DNA of 64,000 nucleotides from Longivirga sp036510975 (GTDB taxonomy: Bacteria; Actinomycetota; Actinomycetes; S36-B12; CAIYMF01): NCBI GenBank assembly GCA_036510975.1, contig DATCCY010000068.1, positions 10,052 to 74,051 on the forward strand. The letters run 5' to 3'. Positions 34,768 through 42,913 of this stretch are shown piece by piece; positions within the stretch are counted from its first letter, which is position 1; each line of letters begins with the position of its first letter. The notes beneath the pieces are model-generated. The model was not told the DNA's origin. It worked only from the letters and a program-made list of their open reading frames with translations, and ran no database searches. The position numbers were made by a program, and so were the translations under genes.

Positions 34768-34953
34768 ATGACGGCGCTGCCGAAGTCCTACGCCCCCGCG
34801 GAGCGTGCCCTCGTCGCCGCGGGCTACGACTCGCTCGAGTCCCTCGCGGGCGTCTCGATCGCGGACCTGATGCCGCTGCACGGGTTCGGACCGCTCGCCG
34901 TCGACCGCATCCAGGCCGCGCTCGCCGCGGCCGGACTCCCCGCACTGGTCTGA
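34768..34953 (+). CDS. Small helix-hairpin-helix-like protein
   Basis: A 61-residue protein whose middle (SLESLAGVSIADLMPLHGFG and AVDRIQAALAAAG) resembles a single helix-hairpin-helix with the GFGP turn, seen in small nucleic-acid-binding proteins. It starts 5 bp after the DUF4191 stop and is probably co-transcribed. Its partner is unknown. Confidence 0.65.
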   Translation: MTALPKSYAPAERALVAAGYDSLESLAGVSIADLMPLHGFGPLAVDRIQAALAAAGLPALV

Positions 34954-35053
34954 CCCGTCCGAGCGGTGTCGCCACCGAGTGCCTGAGCGCGCGCTCACCG
35001 CACGTCTCGGGAGTCCCGCGCTTGACTCTCGGGTCACCGGAGACTTCGGGCTC

Positions 35054-35914
35054 GTGTCCGTGGACAATCCGTGGGTGGCCGAACCCCCCGACGACGTGCT
35101 GCGCATCGGCGAGTTCGCCCGCCTGTCGGGCCTGTCGATCGGGGCGCTGCGCCACTACGACGACGTCGGGCTGCTGGTGCCCGCGTCGGTCGACGTGTCG
35201 TCGTCGTAGCGCCGGTACACGCGCGACCAGCTCGCCACCGCCAGGCTGGTCGCGACCCTGCGCGACCTCGAGGTGCCGCTCGAGGAGATCGCGGAGCTGC
35301 TCGGCGCCGACGACGCGAGCCGACGCCGAGAGCTCCTCGCCCGGCACCGCGACCGGGTCCGGGCCCGCGTCACCCGCCTCCACCGCGTGATCCACCATCT
35401 CGGCCACCTCATCGACCCGACCGCGCACACCGAGGAGTCCCCCGTGCCCGACACCGTCACCACCGACGAGCTCGACGCCGCGACCCGCCGTGCCCTCGCC
35501 GTCGCGCTGTTCAACCGCGTCTGGGAGCTGCTCGAGAAGGCCGACCGCACCGCCGAGGACGACCAGGAGCTCGTCAACGCCGCGCACGCGAGCCGCTACC
35601 ACTGGACCTCGATCGGTACGCCGCGCCACCTGGCCATCGGCGACTGGCAGATCAGCCGCGTCTACGCCACGCTCGGTCGTCCCGAGCCCGCGGTGCACCA
35701 TGCCCGGCTGTGCCTGGACAGTGCACGGCTCGCCGCCGACGAGCCGTGGCTGATCGCCTCGGCGTACGAGGGACTGGCCCGGGCCTACGCCGCCTCCGGC
35801 GACCGCGCCGCCGCGACGGAGTGGAAGGACAGGGCCGTCGCGCAGCTCGAGCTGGTCACCGACCCCGACGACCGTGAGGTCGTCGAGCAGGACGTGGCCA
35901 GCCTCCCGGTCTGA
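35054..35914 (+). pseudogene. MerR-family regulator with C-terminal TPR-like domain, interrupted by an in-frame amber codon
   Basis: The frame reads as one 286-codon protein with a single TAG at 35207-35209. Before it is a MerR helix-turn-helix (VLRIGEFARLSGLSIGALRH, then YDDVGLLVPASVD); directly after it comes RRYTRDQL, a coiled coil and a helical-repeat domain (ALFNRVWELLE, HASRYHW, DWQISRVYATLG). Family members have Tyr at the stop (G-Y-R-R-Y), so TAC or TAT became TAG by one base. Codon use stays normal on both sides. The lesion is either very recent or a sequencing error. Restart at GTG 35273 would give a protein without DNA binding. Confidence 0.8.
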
Positions 35915-35940
35915 CGATCACGCGTCTGACGCCGTACAGC

Positions 35941-36000
35941 CCGGCCGGCGCCGCGCATGGCCGGGCCGGCGCCGCGACTGGCCGGGCCGGCGTCGCGCCT
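35941..36000. repeat. Three imperfect tandem repeats of about 20 bp
   Basis: Copies begin at 35941, 35961 and 35982. Each contains CCGGSCCGGCGYCGCG-like sequence with a short variable joint (CATGG or ACTGG). The block lies between the MerR gene and the RDD gene, which converge. It may act as a weak terminator or be a simple expansion. Confidence 0.55.
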
Positions 36001-36025
36001 CCAGGGCGCATCCGTTCATCCGAGC

Positions 36026-36532
36026 TCAGCGACGTACGACGACGGTGCCCACGCTGCGGTCGTGCAGGCCGCGCCCGTCGCGGTCCCACACGACCGCGGG
36101 GATCACCAGGCAGATCGCCAGGCTGCGCAGCAGGGCCCCGAACGGTCCGAGCCGCCCGCCTCCGTCGAGCCGCACCACCGCGAGGCCGAGCAGTCGCTGC
36201 CCGAAGGATGCGCCGACGAGCCAGGTGAATAGGGTGAGCTCGGCGAGGAAGAAGCCGAGGGTGACCAGGCTGGAGTCCGGTGTGCCGTACTCGATCCGCG
36301 GCAGGAACAGCCGCACCAGCAGGAGGCACGCGAGCCAGTCGAGGACGATCGCAGCGATACGCCGCCCGAACCCGGCGACCGAGCCCGGGCCGCTCTCCGG
36401 CAGGCCGAGCCGCTGCCCGCGCCAGTCCTGGTCGCTCGGGATCACCGCGCCCGGCCCCGACAGCCACGAGCCGAGGTCCTCGCGGGTCAGTCGCGTCCGG
36501 GGACGGTCCTCGTCGGGCTCAGGCTCGCTCAC
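36026..36532 (-). CDS. RDD-family membrane protein
   Basis: A 168-residue protein. A polar N-terminus of about 50 residues precedes the RDD motif GFGRRIAAIVLDWL and three transmembrane helices. It also has GASFGQRLLGLAVVR and the RGLHDRSVGTVVV end. RDD proteins are small transporters or stress proteins of mostly unknown cargo. In actinomycetes this gene often stands beside glnA; here about 4 kb of potassium genes lie between them. GTG at 36532 has TAGCCT 6 nt upstream. Confidence 0.85.
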   Translation of the reverse strand: MSEPEPDEDRPRTRLTREDLGSWLSGPGAVIPSDQDWRGQRLGLPESGPGSVAGFGRRIAAIVLDWLACLLLVRLFLPRIEYGTPDSSLVTLGFFLAELTLFTWLVGASFGQRLLGLAVVRLDGGGRLGPFGALLRSLAICLVIPAVVWDRDGRGLHDRSVGTVVVRR

Positions 36533-36538
36533 GCGCCC

Positions 36539-36544
36539 AGGCTA
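36539..36544 (-). promoter_or_regulatory. -10 box of a leaderless RDD-gene promoter
   Basis: On the minus strand TAGCCT ends 6 nt before the GTG start at 36532. Confidence 0.55.
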
Positions 36545-36589
36545 TGCGGACACGTCGACCACGCCACCGCGGGGCCAACGGGGTTGGCC

Positions 36590-36666
36590 ATGAAGGACGC
36601 CTTCATCGCCAACGCCGAGATGAAGGCCCTGTTTGTTGCTCTGCATGCAACAAAGGCGTCCTTCAT
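36590..36666. repeat. Nested palindromic element
   Basis: The 77-bp block holds a perfect short palindrome, ATGAAGG-acg-CCTTCAT (36590-36606). A second ATGAAGG (36620-36626) pairs with CCTTCAT (36660-36666), and inside it TTTGTTGC (36632-36639) pairs with GCAACAAA (36647-36654) over a 7-nt loop. The outer arms ATGAAGGACGCC and GGCGTCCTTCAT are also perfect 12-bp inverted repeats. Two exclusive folds are possible. It looks like a dispersed palindromic repeat; copies elsewhere cannot be checked here. Confidence 0.7.
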
Positions 36667-36680
36667 GGCTCCGTCCCGGG

Positions 36681-36733
36681 TGTCAATGGGGCGTCAGGGT
36701 TTGGGTGGGGGTGTCAGGATCGCGTCAAGACGG
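36681..36733 (+). promoter_or_regulatory. Four-box direct-repeat operator, probable KdpE-like site (copy A)
   Basis: Four 11-bp units: TGTCAATGGGG (36681), CGTCAGGGTTT (36692), TGTCAGGATCG (36712) and CGTCAAGACGG (36723). Starts are spaced 11, 20 and 11 bp, so all lie on the same helix face. The last box ends 25 bp before the -10 TAGCAC at 36759, the right place for an activator touching polymerase. The same layout occurs before the two other potassium-linked units at 61732-61784 and 61845-61898. Confidence 0.75.
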
Positions 36734-36758
36734 GGCGGCGACGCACGTCGACGACGCG

Positions 36759-36764
36759 TAGCAC
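36759..36764 (+). promoter_or_regulatory. -10 box of a leaderless permease promoter
   Basis: TAGCAC ends 7 nt before GTG 36772. Confidence 0.55.
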
Positions 36765-36771
36765 TGGAGCC

Positions 36772-38694
36772 GTGAGCACACTCAAGCGGGCCTTCGTCGG
36801 CACCCCGATCGACTCGGCCGCCAGCGGCCACAGCCTGCTGAGCAAGCGCATCGCCCTCCCGGTGTTCTGCAGCGACCCGCTCTCCAGCGTCGCGTACGCC
36901 ACCGACGAGATCCTGCTCGTCCTCGTGCTCGGCGGTGTCACGGCCCTCACCTGGACGCCGTGGGTGGGCATGGCGGTCATCGCGCTGCTGGCGATCGTGG
37001 TGACCTCCTACCGCAAGACCGTCTACGCCTATCCGGGAGGCGGCGGGGCCTACGCCGTGGCCAAGGACCAGTTCGGACAGGGCACCGCGCTCGTGGCCGC
37101 GAGCGCGCTCATCGTCGACTACATCCTCACGGTCGCCGTGTCGGTCACCTCGGGCGTCGCCAACTTCACCTCGGCGTTCCCCGGCCTCGTCGACTACGCC
37201 GTGCCCTTGAGCATCGGCCTCGTCCTGCTGCTCACCGTCATGAACCTGCGCGGCATCCGCGAGTCCGGGAAGACCTTCGCCGCACCGACGTACCTCTTCA
37301 TCTTCTCGGTGCTCCTGCTCATCAGCGTCGGGCTGGTCAAGATGCTGCTCGGTCAGCCCGTGGTCGCGGAGTCGTCCAGCCTGCAGGTGCACGCGGCCGA
37401 GGCCTCGGGCGCCACCGCCGTGTTCCTGCTGCTGCGCGCCTTCGCCTCCGGGTGCACCGCACTCACCGGTGTCGAGGCGGTGTCCAACGGCGTTCCCTAC
37501 TTCAAGCCGCCCAAGTCGAAGAACGCCGCGGGCGTCCTGCTCGCGATGGGGATCCTGGCCATCACGATGTTCGGCGGCGTGACGTTGCTGGCCGTCAGGT
37601 CCGGCGTGCACCTGTCCGAGGACAACGCGACGCTCGGCCTCCCGCCCGACGCCGTGCAGCCGACGGTCCTCGCCCAGCTCGGCGGCGCGGTGTTCGGCAC
37701 GGGCTCGTTCGGCTTCTACGCGCTGCAGATCTTCACGACCGCCGTGCTCGTCCTGGCAGCCAACACGGCCTACAACAGCTTCCCGATCATGGGCTCGGTG
37801 CTCGGGCGCGACGGCTTCCTGCCCCGCCAGTTCGGTCGGCGCGGCGACCGGCTCGTGTTCAGCAACGGCATCCTGTTCCTCGCCGCCACGTCGATCCTGC
37901 TCATCATCGTGTTCGACGCGAGCGTCACCCGCCTCGTGCAGCTCTACATCCTCGGCGTCTTCCTCTCCTTCACGATCTCCCAGGCCGGCATGGTCCGGCA
38001 CTGGAACAAGGAGCTCCCGTCGGTCAGCGGGAAGGAGCGCGGGGTCATGCTGCGCGCGCGGGCCGTCAACGCGGTCGGCGCGGCGGTGACGGCCTGCGTC
38101 CTCGTGATCGTCGTCGCGACCAAGTTCTCGCACGGCGCGTGGATGGTCATCATCGCCATCCCGGTGTTCTTCGCCGTGATGATCGGCATCAACCGCCACT
38201 ACCGCCGGGTCGACGACGCCATGGCGCCCGCGCCGGGCGGCGTGCGGCTGCCCAGCCGGGTGCACGCGGTGGTCCTCGTCTCACGGCTGCACTCCCCCGC
38301 CATGCAGGCCCTCGCGTTCGCCCGGGCGACGCGCCCTGACGACCTCGTCGCGCTGCACGTGCAGACCGACCGCAGCGACGTGCCCGCCCTGCAGGAGATG
38401 TGGAGCGAGCGCCAGATCCCGGTGCCGCTCGTGTGCCTCGAGTCGCCCTACCGCGACCTCACCCAGCCGGTCATCGACTACGTGCGGGGGGTTCGCCGCG
38501 ACAGCCCGCGCGACATGGTGGCCGTCTACATCCCCGAGTACGTGGTCACGCACTGGTGGGAGCACCTGCTGCACAACCAGAGCGCCCTGCGGCTGCGGGT
38601 CCGGCTGCGCCAGGAGCACGGCGTCATCGTGGTGTCGGTGCCGCTCATGATGACCGACGCCGCCGAGGGGCAGAGCTCGACCCTCGGGGTGTAG
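36772..38694 (+). CDS. APC-family permease, KimA-like potassium importer candidate
   Basis: A 640-residue protein with 12 hydrophobic helices (about 30-480) and a cytoplasmic C-terminal domain of about 150 residues. The core has ALPVFCSDPLSSVAYATDEI, YPGGGGAYAVAKDQFG and GVEAVSNGVPYFKPPKS, shared with KimA/YdaO-type potassium:proton symporters. It sits directly before a KdpD/KdpE-like pair, with a repeat operator shared with the kdp operon, so potassium is the likely cargo. This is inferred rather than read from ligand residues. GTG start set by the TAGCAC box. Confidence 0.83.
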   Translation: MSTLKRAFVGTPIDSAASGHSLLSKRIALPVFCSDPLSSVAYATDEILLVLVLGGVTALTWTPWVGMAVIALLAIVVTSYRKTVYAYPGGGGAYAVAKDQFGQGTALVAASALIVDYILTVAVSVTSGVANFTSAFPGLVDYAVPLSIGLVLLLTVMNLRGIRESGKTFAAPTYLFIFSVLLLISVGLVKMLLGQPVVAESSSLQVHAAEASGATAVFLLLRAFASGCTALTGVEAVSNGVPYFKPPKSKNAAGVLLAMGILAITMFGGVTLLAVRSGVHLSEDNATLGLPPDAVQPTVLAQLGGAVFGTGSFGFYALQIFTTAVLVLAANTAYNSFPIMGSVLGRDGFLPRQFGRRGDRLVFSNGILFLAATSILLIIVFDASVTRLVQLYILGVFLSFTISQAGMVRHWNKELPSVSGKERGVMLRARAVNAVGAAVTACVLVIVVATKFSHGAWMVIIAIPVFFAVMIGINRHYRRVDDAMAPAPGGVRLPSRVHAVVLVSRLHSPAMQALAFARATRPDDLVALHVQTDRSDVPALQEMWSERQIPVPLVCLESPYRDLTQPVIDYVRGVRRDSPRDMVAVYIPEYVVTHWWEHLLHNQSALRLRVRLRQEHGVIVVSVPLMMTDAAEGQSSTLGV

Positions 38695-38722
38695 GACCGC
38701 GGCCGATGCCAGACTGTCGGCC

Positions 38723-40123
38723 GTGACCAGCCGTCCGGACGTCCGCGCCATGGTGGGGCTGCCTCTGGGCGCGCGGCTCGCGGTCTTCGGAGTCGGCGTC
38801 GCGATCCTCTGGGTGGCCGCGCTCCTGGGCGAGCAGCACCTCCCGATCGACCTCACGGTCGTGCTCCTGCTGGCGCTCACCCTCGTGCTGGCGATCGCGG
38901 TCGTGGTCGGGCCGGTGCTCGGCATCGTCGCGGGGCTGATCGCGGTCGTGCTCGTGAACTGGTACCTGGTGCCGCCGTACCGCACGTTCGAGGTGGCGAG
39001 CCCGGACAACGTGGTGGCACTGGTCGTGTTCGCCATCGCCGCCGGTGCGGTCGCGATCCTCGCGGAGCTCAACGCCCGGGTGCAGGCCGGTGCCGCACGC
39101 TCGCGCGAGCGCGCGGACCTCATCGCCGACGTCGTGGCCAAGTCCGACGACAGCGAGGAGTCCCTCGACCGGGTCCGTCAGGCCCTCGCGCTCGACCGGC
39201 TGAGCCTCGTGCGCGACGACGGCGGCCGGCGTGAGATCCTCGCCACCGCGGGATCGGGACCGGCCCGCACCGAGGCGGTCCCCGCCCTCGACGTCGGGGT
39301 CGCGGGGGGCTACCGCCTCGTCGGGATCGGACCCGAGCGGATGGCGGAGGACCCCGGGTTCGTGGAGTCCCTGGCGGCCGCGGCGGTGCGGTCCTACGAG
39401 AGCGACCGGATGGAGTCGGAGAAGCGGCGCGCCGAGCAGCTCGCCGCCGTCGACAAGGCGCGCACCGCGCTGCTCGCGAGCGTGGGGCACGACCTGCGCA
39501 CGCCGCTGTCGGGCCTGCGCCTCGCCATCGACGCGCTGCGCGACCCCGAGTCGCAGCTCGACCCCGAGTCCACGCGCGACCTGCTCGAGACGGTCGACGA
39601 CTCCACGACGCGCCTCGACGAGCTCATCACGAACCTGCTCGACATGAGCCGGCTCGAGGCCGGGGTGCTCATGGCGCACGTGCAGCCGACGCCGGTCGAC
39701 GCTGCCGTCGCCGCGGCAGTGCTGGCCTTCCCCCGAGCGGCGGTCACGCTCGACGTGACCGATGCGCTGCCGTTCGTAGAGGCCGACCCCGCGCTCCTCG
39801 AGCGCGTCATCGAGAACCTGGTCTCCAACGCCCTGCGCTACGCCGGCCCCACGCCCGAGACGCCCGTGCTGGTCACCGCGCACGCGCGCGACGGCGCCGT
39901 GGTCGTGTCCGTGGTCGACCACGGCCCGGGACTCGCGCCCGTTGCGACGCCGACCCCGACCGTCGGCGTCGACGGCACCGTGCGTCGCGCCGACCGCAGC
40001 GCCGGGCTCGGGCTGGCCATCGTGCGCGGGTTCTGCGACGCGATGGGGGCTGCGCTCGACTTCCGCGACACCTCGGGCGGCGGCCTCACCGTCGCGCTCA
40101 CGCTGAAGGAGGCCGTGCGATGA
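38723..40123 (+). CDS. KdpD-like sensor histidine kinase lacking the KdpD N-terminal domains
   Basis: A 466-residue kinase. Four N-terminal helices (DUF4118, about 15-108) are followed by a GAF-like linker, HisKA with the phospho-acceptor His256 in SVGHDLRTPLSGL, and the ATPase with ENLVSNALRY and DHGPGLAP. E. coli KdpD is nearly twice as long: its cytoplasmic KdpD/USP part before the helices is missing here. The gene overlaps the regulator gene by 4 bp and follows the permease by 28 bp. Sensing must use the membrane part or a partner. Confidence 0.87.
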   Translation: MTSRPDVRAMVGLPLGARLAVFGVGVAILWVAALLGEQHLPIDLTVVLLLALTLVLAIAVVVGPVLGIVAGLIAVVLVNWYLVPPYRTFEVASPDNVVALVVFAIAAGAVAILAELNARVQAGAARSRERADLIADVVAKSDDSEESLDRVRQALALDRLSLVRDDGGRREILATAGSGPARTEAVPALDVGVAGGYRLVGIGPERMAEDPGFVESLAAAAVRSYESDRMESEKRRAEQLAAVDKARTALLASVGHDLRTPLSGLRLAIDALRDPESQLDPESTRDLLETVDDSTTRLDELITNLLDMSRLEAGVLMAHVQPTPVDAAVAAAVLAFPRAAVTLDVTDALPFVEADPALLERVIENLVSNALRYAGPTPETPVLVTAHARDGAVVVSVVDHGPGLAPVATPTPTVGVDGTVRRADRSAGLGLAIVRGFCDAMGAALDFRDTSGGGLTVALTLKEAVR

Positions 40124-40812
40124 CCGACCTCCTCGTGGTCGAGGACGACGACCAGCTCCGACGCGCGCTCGTGCTGACCCTGCGCTCCCGCGGGTACGTC
40201 GTGCACGCCGCGGCGACGGGTGCGGAGGCGCTCGACCGCGTGCGCTCGACCCGGCTCGACGTCGTGGTGCTCGACCTCGGTCTGCCGGACATCGACGGCG
40301 TGCACGTGATCGAGCGGGTCCGCGAGAGCAGCGGCGTACCGATCGTCGTGCTGTCGGCCCGGCGCGACCAGTCGGACAAGGTGACCGCGCTCGACGCGGG
40401 TGCCGACGACTACCTCACCAAGCCCTTCGGCATCGAGGAGCTGCTCGCGCGGCTGCGCGCCGCCGCGCGCCGGTCCGGTGCGCCGGTCGACGCCGGGGTC
40501 GTCCGCACGCCCGACTTCGAGGTCGACCTCGGCCGCAAGAAGGTCGTGGCGCCCGACGGGAGCGAGATCCACCTGACCCCGACCGAGTGGGGCGTGCTCG
40601 AGGCGCTGGTGCGCGCCGGTGGCCTGCTGGTGTCGGGAACCGACCTGCTGCGCGACGTGTGGGGCCCGCAGTTCGAGACGCAGACGAACTACCTGCGGGT
40701 CTACCTCGCCCAGCTGCGCCAGAAGCTCGAGCCCGACCAGGCACATCCGCGCTACCTCATCACCGCGCCCGGCCTCGGCTACCGGTTCGACGCCTCGGGC
40801 ACGGGCGGCTGA
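40120..40812 (+). CDS. KdpE-like OmpR-family response regulator
   Basis: A 230-residue regulator. The receiver domain (1-120) has the acidic pair in VVEDDDQ, phospho-acceptor Asp52 in VLDLGLPDIDG and Lys in YLTKPFG. The C-terminal winged helix (about 130-228) has HLTPTEWGVLEALVRAGG and QTNYLRVYLAQLRQKLE, closest in my reading to KdpE. OmpR-type proteins bind direct repeats about 11 bp apart, matching the boxes before the permease and kdp genes. Its target is thus proposed to be those operators. Confidence 0.9.
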   Translation: MTDLLVVEDDDQLRRALVLTLRSRGYVVHAAATGAEALDRVRSTRLDVVVLDLGLPDIDGVHVIERVRESSGVPIVVLSARRDQSDKVTALDAGADDYLTKPFGIEELLARLRAAARRSGAPVDAGVVRTPDFEVDLGRKKVVAPDGSEIHLTPTEWGVLEALVRAGGLLVSGTDLLRDVWGPQFETQTNYLRVYLAQLRQKLEPDQAHPRYLITAPGLGYRFDASGTGG

Positions 40813-40897
40813 CCCGTCCGGATGCCGGGCGCACCAGGCAGTTTCAGGCGCCGTTCCCGCGCCTCTCGACAGGAGAGCCCCCCGCCTGACACGCTCG

Positions 40898-40935
40898 GAA
40901 ACACGCCCGAAACAATCGGGACACCGACGGGAAAC
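40898..40935 (+). promoter_or_regulatory. GlnR-like binding boxes before glnA
   Basis: GAAAC (40898), GAAAC (40909), GACAC (40920) and GAAAC (40931) repeat exactly every 11 bp. This fits the actinobacterial GlnR pattern of GTNAC/GAAAC boxes with 6-bp gaps. A -10 candidate TAGGTT is at 40946-40951, so the boxes cover the -35 region. Nitrogen control of glnA is the expected role. Confidence 0.7.
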
Positions 40936-41031
40936 TCCACCCCCCTAGGTTCTGGTCAGACACCCCGGCGAACCCGCCGCGGGGACGCGATGAGTCCGTC
41001 GGCGGATGCCCGGACCCGCAAGGAGGAATGG

Positions 41032-42465
41032 ATGTTCACGAGCGCGGAGGAAGTCCTCCAGTTCATCCAGGACGAGGACGTGCAGTTCGTCGACGTGCGG
41101 TTCTGTGACCTGCCCGGCGTCATGCAGCACTTCAACGTCCCGGCCAAGGGCCTCGACATCGACTTCTTCACCGAGGGTCAGATGTTCGACGGCTCGTCGA
41201 TCCGTGGCTTCCAGGCGATCCACGAGTCCGACATGAAGCTCGTGCCCGACATCTCCTCGGCCTACCTCGACCAGTTCCGCGCGGAGAAGACGCTCATCGT
41301 CAACTTCTCCATCCGCGACCCGTTCACCAACGAGGTCTACAGCCGCGACCCGCGCAACATCGCCGCCAAGGCCGAGGCCTACCTCGCCTCCACCGGCATC
41401 GCCGACACGGTCTACTTCGGCGCCGAGGCCGAGTTCTACATCTTCGACTCGGTCCGCTTCCAGACCCAGCAGAACGCGGGCTACTACTTCATCGACTCCG
41501 TCGAGGGCGCCTGGAACACCGGCCGCGAGACGGAGGGCGACGGCAGCCCCAACCGCGGCTACAAGACGGCTTACAAGGGTGGCTACTTCCCTGTGCCGCC
41601 GGTCGACCACATGGCCGACCTCCGCGACCAGATGGTCCTCGGCCTCGAGCGCGTCGGCCTCACCGTCGAGCGCAGCCACCACGAGGTCGGCACGGGCGGC
41701 CAGGCGGAGATCAACTACCGCTTCAACACCCTGCTCAAGGCCGCCGACGAGCTGATGGCGTTCAAGTACGTCATCAAGAACACGGCGTGGGCCGCGGGCA
41801 AGACCGTCACCTTCATGCCGAAGCCGCTCTTCGGCGACAACGGCTCGGGCATGCACTGCCACCAGTCGCTGTGGAAGGACGGCGCCCCGCTGTTCTACGA
41901 CGAGCTCGGCTACGCCGGCCTCTCGGACACCGCGCGCTGGTACATCGGCGGCCTGCTCAAGCACGCGCCGTCGCTGCTGGCCTTCACGAACCCGACGGTG
42001 AACTCCTACCACCGACTGGTCCCGGGCTACGAGGCCCCGGTCAACCTGGTCTACAGCCAGCGCAACCGCTCTGCCTGCATCCGCATCCCGATCACCGGCA
42101 GCAACCCCAAGGCCAAGCGTCTCGAGTTCCGCGTGCCGGACCCGTCGAGCAACCCCTACCTCGCGTTCTCCGCGATGCTCATGGCCGGCCTCGACGGCAT
42201 CAAGAACAAGATCGAGCCGCCCACTCCGGTCGACAAGGACCTCTACGAGCTCCCGCCGGACGAGGCCGCCGCGATCCCGCAGGTGCCCGGCTCGCTCACC
42301 GAGGTGCTCGACGCGCTCGAGGCCGACCACGACTACCTGCTCGAGGGTGGCGTCTTCACCCCGGACCTCATCGAGACCTGGATCGCCTACAAGCGCGAGA
42401 AGGAGATCGACCCGATCCGCCTGCGCCCGCACCCGCACGAGTTCGAGCTCTACTACGACATCTAG
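41032..42465 (+). CDS. glnA: Glutamine synthetase type I
   Basis: A 477-residue enzyme joining ammonia to glutamate. It has FDGSSIRGF, the metal site AEAEFYIFD, HHEVGTGGQAEINYRF, the ATP region GSGMHCHQSLW and NRSACIRIP. Tyr405 in DLYELPPDE is the predicted adenylylation site, so GlnE control is likely. The ATG at 41032 is preceded by AAGGAGGA; the mRNA leader is about 75 nt. GlnR-like boxes lie upstream and a hairpin follows. Confidence 0.97.
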   Translation: MFTSAEEVLQFIQDEDVQFVDVRFCDLPGVMQHFNVPAKGLDIDFFTEGQMFDGSSIRGFQAIHESDMKLVPDISSAYLDQFRAEKTLIVNFSIRDPFTNEVYSRDPRNIAAKAEAYLASTGIADTVYFGAEAEFYIFDSVRFQTQQNAGYYFIDSVEGAWNTGRETEGDGSPNRGYKTAYKGGYFPVPPVDHMADLRDQMVLGLERVGLTVERSHHEVGTGGQAEINYRFNTLLKAADELMAFKYVIKNTAWAAGKTVTFMPKPLFGDNGSGMHCHQSLWKDGAPLFYDELGYAGLSDTARWYIGGLLKHAPSLLAFTNPTVNSYHRLVPGYEAPVNLVYSQRNRSACIRIPITGSNPKAKRLEFRVPDPSSNPYLAFSAMLMAGLDGIKNKIEPPTPVDKDLYELPPDEAAAIPQVPGSLTEVLDALEADHDYLLEGGVFTPDLIETWIAYKREKEIDPIRLRPHPHEFELYYDI

Positions 42466-42519
42466 GCCTTCTAGGCCCCTGGCCTGCGACGAGACGCGTC
42501 GCCGGTCGCGCTAGTCCCC

Positions 42520-42575
42520 GACGAGTCCGCACGATCCGCCCGCACCAGTCCCACGGCGGCCCGTGCGGACTCGTC
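42520..42575 (+). terminator. Inverted repeat after glnA
   Basis: GACGAGTCCGCACG (42520-42533) and CGTGCGGACTCGTC (42562-42575) are perfect 14-bp arms around a 28-nt GC-rich loop, 55 bp after the glnA stop. A factor-independent terminator without T-run is the likely role. The unusually long perfect arms could also mark a mobile repeat. Confidence 0.6.
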
Positions 42576-42650
42576 CGCGTGGGGCCTCAGGCGTGCGGAT
42601 GACCCGGCGCGCCGCTTGTGCGGTGCGGAGCCGTCCGACAGAGTCCTGGC

Positions 42651-42848
42651 GTGCGACTTCGCGACACTGCCCGGCCGACCGGGACCCAGACCGTGCTCGG
42701 CGTGGCCAGTGCGCTCTGCTACGCGCTGGGCTATCCGCTCGCGCTCGTCTGGGACGTGCCCTGGGGGTGGCTCCTGGTGACTCTGGGCGGCGTCCTGCTC
42801 GCGGCGCTCCTGGTCGTCACGATCAGGCGGATTGATCGAAGCGGCTGA
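42651..42848 (+). CDS. Small membrane protein
   Basis: A 65-residue protein: a basic start (MRLRDTARPTG), two transmembrane helices (about 13-31 and 34-56) and a short Arg-rich end. GTG at 42651 fits the N-terminus best. Similar two-helix proteins are common in actinomycetes and have no known function. No clear promoter or ribosome site is seen. Confidence 0.6.
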   Translation: MRLRDTARPTGTQTVLGVASALCYALGYPLALVWDVPWGWLLVTLGGVLLAALLVVTIRRIDRSG

Positions 42849-42900
42849 GCGTCGCCGGCGCGGCCACCTCGTTCGACCGACCTCGGCGCAGCCGTCGTCG

Positions 42901-42906
42901 TAGCAT
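42901..42906 (+). promoter_or_regulatory. -10 box of a leaderless promoter
   Basis: TAGCAT ends 7 nt before ATG 42914. Confidence 0.6.
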
Positions 42907-42913
42907 CGCCGCC

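Noticed and set aside
35207..35209. Programmed readthrough or pyrrolysine at the amber codon
   Set aside because: No pyl genes or typical readthrough context are visible. A simple point mutation or sequencing error explains it better.
36584..36775. A 63-codon frame across the palindromic element
   Set aside because: Its residues (MAMKDAFIANAE and so on) are just translations of the palindrome arms, and it runs into the permease promoter.
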